NCBI GenBank assembly: GCA_963693005.1
Contig: OY843726.1
Coordinates: 930,001-994,000 of the forward strand
Length of the DNA stretch: 64,000 nucleotides
Source: Bodonicaedibacter sp963693005
GTDB taxonomy: Bacteria > Pseudomonadota > Alphaproteobacteria > UBA6184
Direction: 5' to 3'
Shown: positions 60,913 to 64,000 of the stretch, in pieces
Numbering within the stretch: position 1 is the stretch's first letter
Layout: the number at the start of each line of letters is the position of its first letter
The notes under the pieces: model-generated
Seen by the model: the letters and a program-made list of their open reading frames with translations, nothing else
Database searches by the model: none
Told to the model about the DNA's origin: nothing
Position numbers and translations under genes: made by a program

Positions 60913-63327
60913 TTACCTTTTTTCATGAGGAACTAAAATATCCCTCTTTCCCACACGATTGGGGGTGCTTATTACCCCTTCTTTTTCCATTTTTTCAACA
61001 ATCTTTGCAGCCCGATTATATCCGATGCTTAAATGACGTTGAACAAAGCTAGTTGATACTTTACCTTCTGATAGTACAATTGACAAGGCCTGATCATACA
61101 GTTCGTCTCCTGCAGAGACGTCTCCCCCTCTCAGCAAGTTTGACTCATATCCTCCTGAGTCTTCAGAAATGGAATATATATCCACATAGTTAGGTTCTTC
61201 GGAGTTCTTCAACTCATTTACAATGCGCTCAACTTCGTCGTCGGCCACAAATGCTCCGTGAACACGTTGAACGCGTCCCCCAGTTTCCATATACAACATA
61301 TCTCCACGTCCAAGCAACTGCTCAGCGCCTTGTTCGCCTAAAATAGTTCGGCTATCAATTTTTGAAGTTACTTGAAAGCTAATTCGGGTTGGAAAGTTGG
61401 CTTTGATGGTTCCAGTTATAACATCAACTGATGGACGCTGAGTAGCCATTATTAAGTGAATTCCTGCTGCTCGTGCCATTTGAGCTAAGCGTTGGACCGC
61501 GGCTTCTATTTCTTTGCCAGCTACCAGCATTAGATCAGCCATTTCGTCAACCACTACAACAATATAGGGTAATAAAGTCATGTCTATTTCTTGATCTTCA
61601 AACACGGGTGATCCGCTTTCGCTATCAAAACCAGTTTGAACACGCCGAGACAAAGCATTTCCAGATTCGTTGGCCTTTTTAAGTTTGTCGTTATAGCCAT
61701 TGATATTTCTGACTCCTAGCTGTGCCATTGATCGATAGCGAGCTTCCATTTCTTGTACCACCCACTTGAGGGCAATAATAGCTTTTTTGGGTTCGGTTAC
61801 TACTGGAGATAAAAGATGAGGAATGCCATCATACACAGATAGTTCTAACATTTTAGGGTCAATCATAATGAACTTACATTCTTTGGGGGAAAGTTTGAAT
61901 AATAGAGACAAGATCATAGCATTTACCCCTACAGATTTCCCTGACCCCGTGGTTCCAGCGACTAGCAAGTGAGGCATTTTTGTTAAATCGGTAATAACTG
62001 GGCTTCCTCCAATATCTTTTCCTAGTCCTAAAGGAAGTTGAAGTTGGGAGTTTTTGTAGTCTGTGCCAGATAGGATTTCTCGAAAGTAAACGGTTTGTCG
62101 AGTTTCATTGGGTAGCTCAATTCCCATAGCGTTACGGCCAGGAACTACAGATACTCTGGCTGATGTAGCGCTCATAGATCTAGCAATGTCATCAGACAAG
62201 CTAATAATTCGTGAAGACTTTACACCAGCAGCGGGCTCTAACTCATATAGAGTTACAACTGGACCCGGCAGGACCCTAAGAAGGCGGCCATTAACTCCAA
62301 ATTCGCTTAAAACTTCCATCAAGCGGTCGGCATTGCCTTCGAGTGCTTTTTTTCCTAATCCTGGGTCTTTAGTTGTAGTTGAAGCTTTTGTTAATAAATC
62401 TACAGAAGGTGGAACATATGTGGTGGTGTTTTTTCTTGGTATAGAGACTGCTTTTCTCGTATTATTTTTCTTTTTAAAGCTGGCAACTAGACTGGACTCT
62501 TCTTTAAAATTTAAGTGGTCGGTTGTGTTAACGATGTCGGACGGATTGTGTTGCCAATCTGACGGGGGTTTTCTGAGTTTTTTGGCAATTAAGACGTAGA
62601 ATGCATGACAGAGAAATCGCAGGACTAAAATTGTATAGAAAACAATGTTGATTACTCCAGTTTTGAGAAGCGACAAGCTTTTTCGAATTTGTGTGTTTGA
62701 AAAACCAAGAGATAAAATCAACAAGCTAAGAGCCAAAAGCGTAAAAGCGATAGTTAAGGCAAAGTAAGTATATCTTGGCAAGGAAAGCAATGTCGAGTCA
62801 AGTTTTATTACCATAGCTGAGCCAATTGCGCCACCTGAACCAGAAGAAAATATGGGGTGGAGTGTTGACAGAAAAAGTGAGTCTAGCTTTGCTGCAAGCA
62901 TCGAAATTAATACGATGGCGGCTAAGAAGAGTATAAGTCTGAGCTTTAGGTGAGATATGCGTTTTCGAAGCAACATCAACACCCCCCAATTCACAAGTGT
63001 TAAAGCATAAACAAAGGCTGAAACTCCAAAAATCTGCAGAAAAAAATCCGTTTGATAATTTAAAGCGTAGAGTAACCAAGAAGAGTTGGGTGCGGAGGTT
63101 ATAACTCTTCCCCATGAAGGGGCTTTGGCGTTATAAAGTAAGAAGCCGGCTAAGAGACTGAATGCAAGAAGTAGGCAAAAAACACCCCAAATATAAGGCT
63201 TAGACCATTTGTAGGCAAAGTGAATTGCTTTTCGAGGAGCACTTTTTTTTCTATAACTTTCTGGAATGTATAGTTTTTGTTTTTCTTGATGACGAGTAGC
63301 ACCTTTGCGCTTTGATCGCTGTGTCAT
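60913..63327 (-). CDS. ftsK: DNA translocase FtsK
   Basis: 804 residues. Four N-terminal membrane helices, a short linker, then the RecA-like motor with Walker A VAGTTGSGKSVGVN and YIVVVVDEMADLMLVAGKE. It has LIMATQRPSVDVITG, and a C-terminal gamma domain (LYDQALSIVLSEGKVSTSFV... IGYNRAAKIVEKME) that reads KOPS. It moves chromosome dimers toward dif at division. Operon ftsK-lolA-59848 gene. Confidence 0.96.
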   Translation of the reverse strand: MTQRSKRKGATRHQEKQKLYIPESYRKKSAPRKAIHFAYKWSKPYIWGVFCLLLAFSLLAGFLLYNAKAPSWGRVITSAPNSSWLLYALNYQTDFFLQIFGVSAFVYALTLVNWGVLMLLRKRISHLKLRLILFLAAIVLISMLAAKLDSLFLSTLHPIFSSGSGGAIGSAMVIKLDSTLLSLPRYTYFALTIAFTLLALSLLILSLGFSNTQIRKSLSLLKTGVINIVFYTILVLRFLCHAFYVLIAKKLRKPPSDWQHNPSDIVNTTDHLNFKEESSLVASFKKKNNTRKAVSIPRKNTTTYVPPSVDLLTKASTTTKDPGLGKKALEGNADRLMEVLSEFGVNGRLLRVLPGPVVTLYELEPAAGVKSSRIISLSDDIARSMSATSARVSVVPGRNAMGIELPNETRQTVYFREILSGTDYKNSQLQLPLGLGKDIGGSPVITDLTKMPHLLVAGTTGSGKSVGVNAMILSLLFKLSPKECKFIMIDPKMLELSVYDGIPHLLSPVVTEPKKAIIALKWVVQEMEARYRSMAQLGVRNINGYNDKLKKANESGNALSRRVQTGFDSESGSPVFEDQEIDMTLLPYIVVVVDEMADLMLVAGKEIEAAVQRLAQMARAAGIHLIMATQRPSVDVITGTIKANFPTRISFQVTSKIDSRTILGEQGAEQLLGRGDMLYMETGGRVQRVHGAFVADDEVERIVNELKNSEEPNYVDIYSISEDSGGYESNLLRGGDVSAGDELYDQALSIVLSEGKVSTSFVQRHLSIGYNRAAKIVEKMEKEGVISTPNRVGKRDILVPHEKR

Positions 63328-63415
63328 AAAATGCGTAACATCCCTTTGAATTCAGGGTATAATATACCTAAATTAAGAGCACACATCAAGTTTTGTCAAT
63401 ATTTTGATTTGTCCG

Positions 63416-64000
63416 TTAATGATTTATTCCATGAAGTTCTTCTTGCAACCAGTTACGCAAGCTTTCATCGAAACGGTTTTCGTTCTGTAGACCCGTGACT
63501 TTGGGGGATTCTTTGGAATAAACTGCCGCAGGTACAAGTTGAGAATAAGTTGTTAAATTTCCTTCAGAGTATGCTCCGTTTAAAGACTTGTAAGCGTCTA
63601 AATTTTGTGAAGACAGAGTAGCAGCCCAATAAGAAAAAGCATAAATTGATGAGCTTGGGAGGGCAGCACCTGAAGCTTGTATTCCGGTATATATTGTGGA
63701 ACGCTCTTTTCGGAATTGAGTTTTGTCAGAAGTGGTTTGTGAGGAGTTTAAACCATCAACGCAAGTTTGAAGTATTTTTTCATTATATTGTTTTGTTATT
63801 GACGTTGGATCAATTAGGTCAACACGCCCATCTTTATGAGCAACCACAACAACAAAATTTTGCTGGTTACCGGCAGTGACTCTAATGATAGATGCATAAA
63901 CTTCTTTTGTAGACTTTTGATGAAACTTATCTAAAGTGGGGCGTATCCAAACATCAGTTAAGTCGGATGGCGCAAATTTAACGCTATTGGGAAGTTCTTC
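63416..64000 (-). CDS. Hypothetical protein, 5' end outside window
   Basis: The minus-strand frame is open from 64000 to the stop at 63416 (about 194 residues seen), so the gene starts beyond the window; the first in-window start (GTG 63847) is internal. Features include VTAGNQQNFVVVVAHKDG, then polar sequence with YNEKILQTCVDGLNSSQTTS and QLVPAAVYSKESPKV, ending LRNWLQEELHGINH. No family recognised; no lipobox visible in the part seen. Confidence 0.55.
   Translation of the reverse strand, partial: EELPNSVKFAPSDLTDVWIRPTLDKFHQKSTKEVYASIIRVTAGNQQNFVVVVAHKDGRVDLIDPTSITKQYNEKILQTCVDGLNSSQTTSDKTQFRKERSTIYTGIQASGAALPSSSIYAFSYWAATLSSQNLDAYKSLNGAYSEGNLTTYSQLVPAAVYSKESPKVTGLQNENRFDESLRNWLQEELHGINH

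Noticed and set aside
1..64000. CRISPR arrays, insertion sequences, rRNA genes, toxin-antitoxin pairs
   Set aside because: No regularly spaced repeats, transposase motifs or rRNA segments were seen; RatA here is the COQ10-type protein next to lipA, not a toxin-antitoxin pair.

Overview
The window looks like a chromosome segment from an AT-rich alphaproteobacterium with a host-associated life, most likely of the Holosporales/Rickettsiales-type endosymbionts of protists. This rests on PopZ, CtrA (with a conserved D51 and C-terminal AA), GapR, a single LolC/E-type protein, the short ProRS type, gene-transfer-agent (GTA)-type head genes, a ProP-like MHS transporter and an unusually large number of exported proteins of unknown function. 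The taxonomic placement is inference; no rRNA is present.

Layout. 1-9.2 kb (+ strand): popZ (partial), ctrA with its own CtrA box, a ZnuA-like protein, nadK, accA, miaA, then the cell-shape cluster mreB-mreC-mreD-mrdA. 9.5-33.4 kb (mostly - strand): gapR, tRNA-Pro(GGG), a non-coding stretch with two perfect DnaA boxes, a secreted GNAT, a MscS channel, a Bcr-type MFS pump, xthA-erpA-ppiD framed by two exported OTU-like cysteine proteases, an autotransporter-like lipoprotein, trmN-like, ratA-lipA-lpdA, two small exported proteins, thiolase, an SPFH protein, a second autotransporter-like lipoprotein, and MBL hydrolase-tatD-recR-ybaB. 33.4-51.7 kb: an accessory region. It holds a dispersed GTA-like module (portal, protease, capsid, gp6-like connector, gp7-like adaptor, several tail/baseplate-like genes, SleB hydrolase, GTA-type holin) interrupted again and again by genes for exported proteins. 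51.8-64 kb: recG (frameshifted)-lolD-lolC/E-proS, a methyltransferase, a ProP-like MFS coupled to a LuxR-type ligand-binding domain with no HTH, lolA and ftsK, and a partial gene at the edge.

The most interesting part is 37.0-42.1 kb. Nine consecutive genes for small exported proteins sit between the GTA-type prohead protease and the major capsid gene. Several of them show the ubiquitin beta-grasp pattern, and many share a signal peptide ending in FGS. No terminase, tail-tube or tape-measure gene is visible, the capsid lacks its N-terminal delta domain, and intrinsic terminators stand just upstream of the portal, capsid and gp7-like genes. The phage-like cluster therefore looks like a landing site for moron-type cargo. 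Together with the two exported OTU-like proteases, the window may encode a ubiquitin-directed effector set. That functional reading is inference from sequence patterns and needs structural confirmation.
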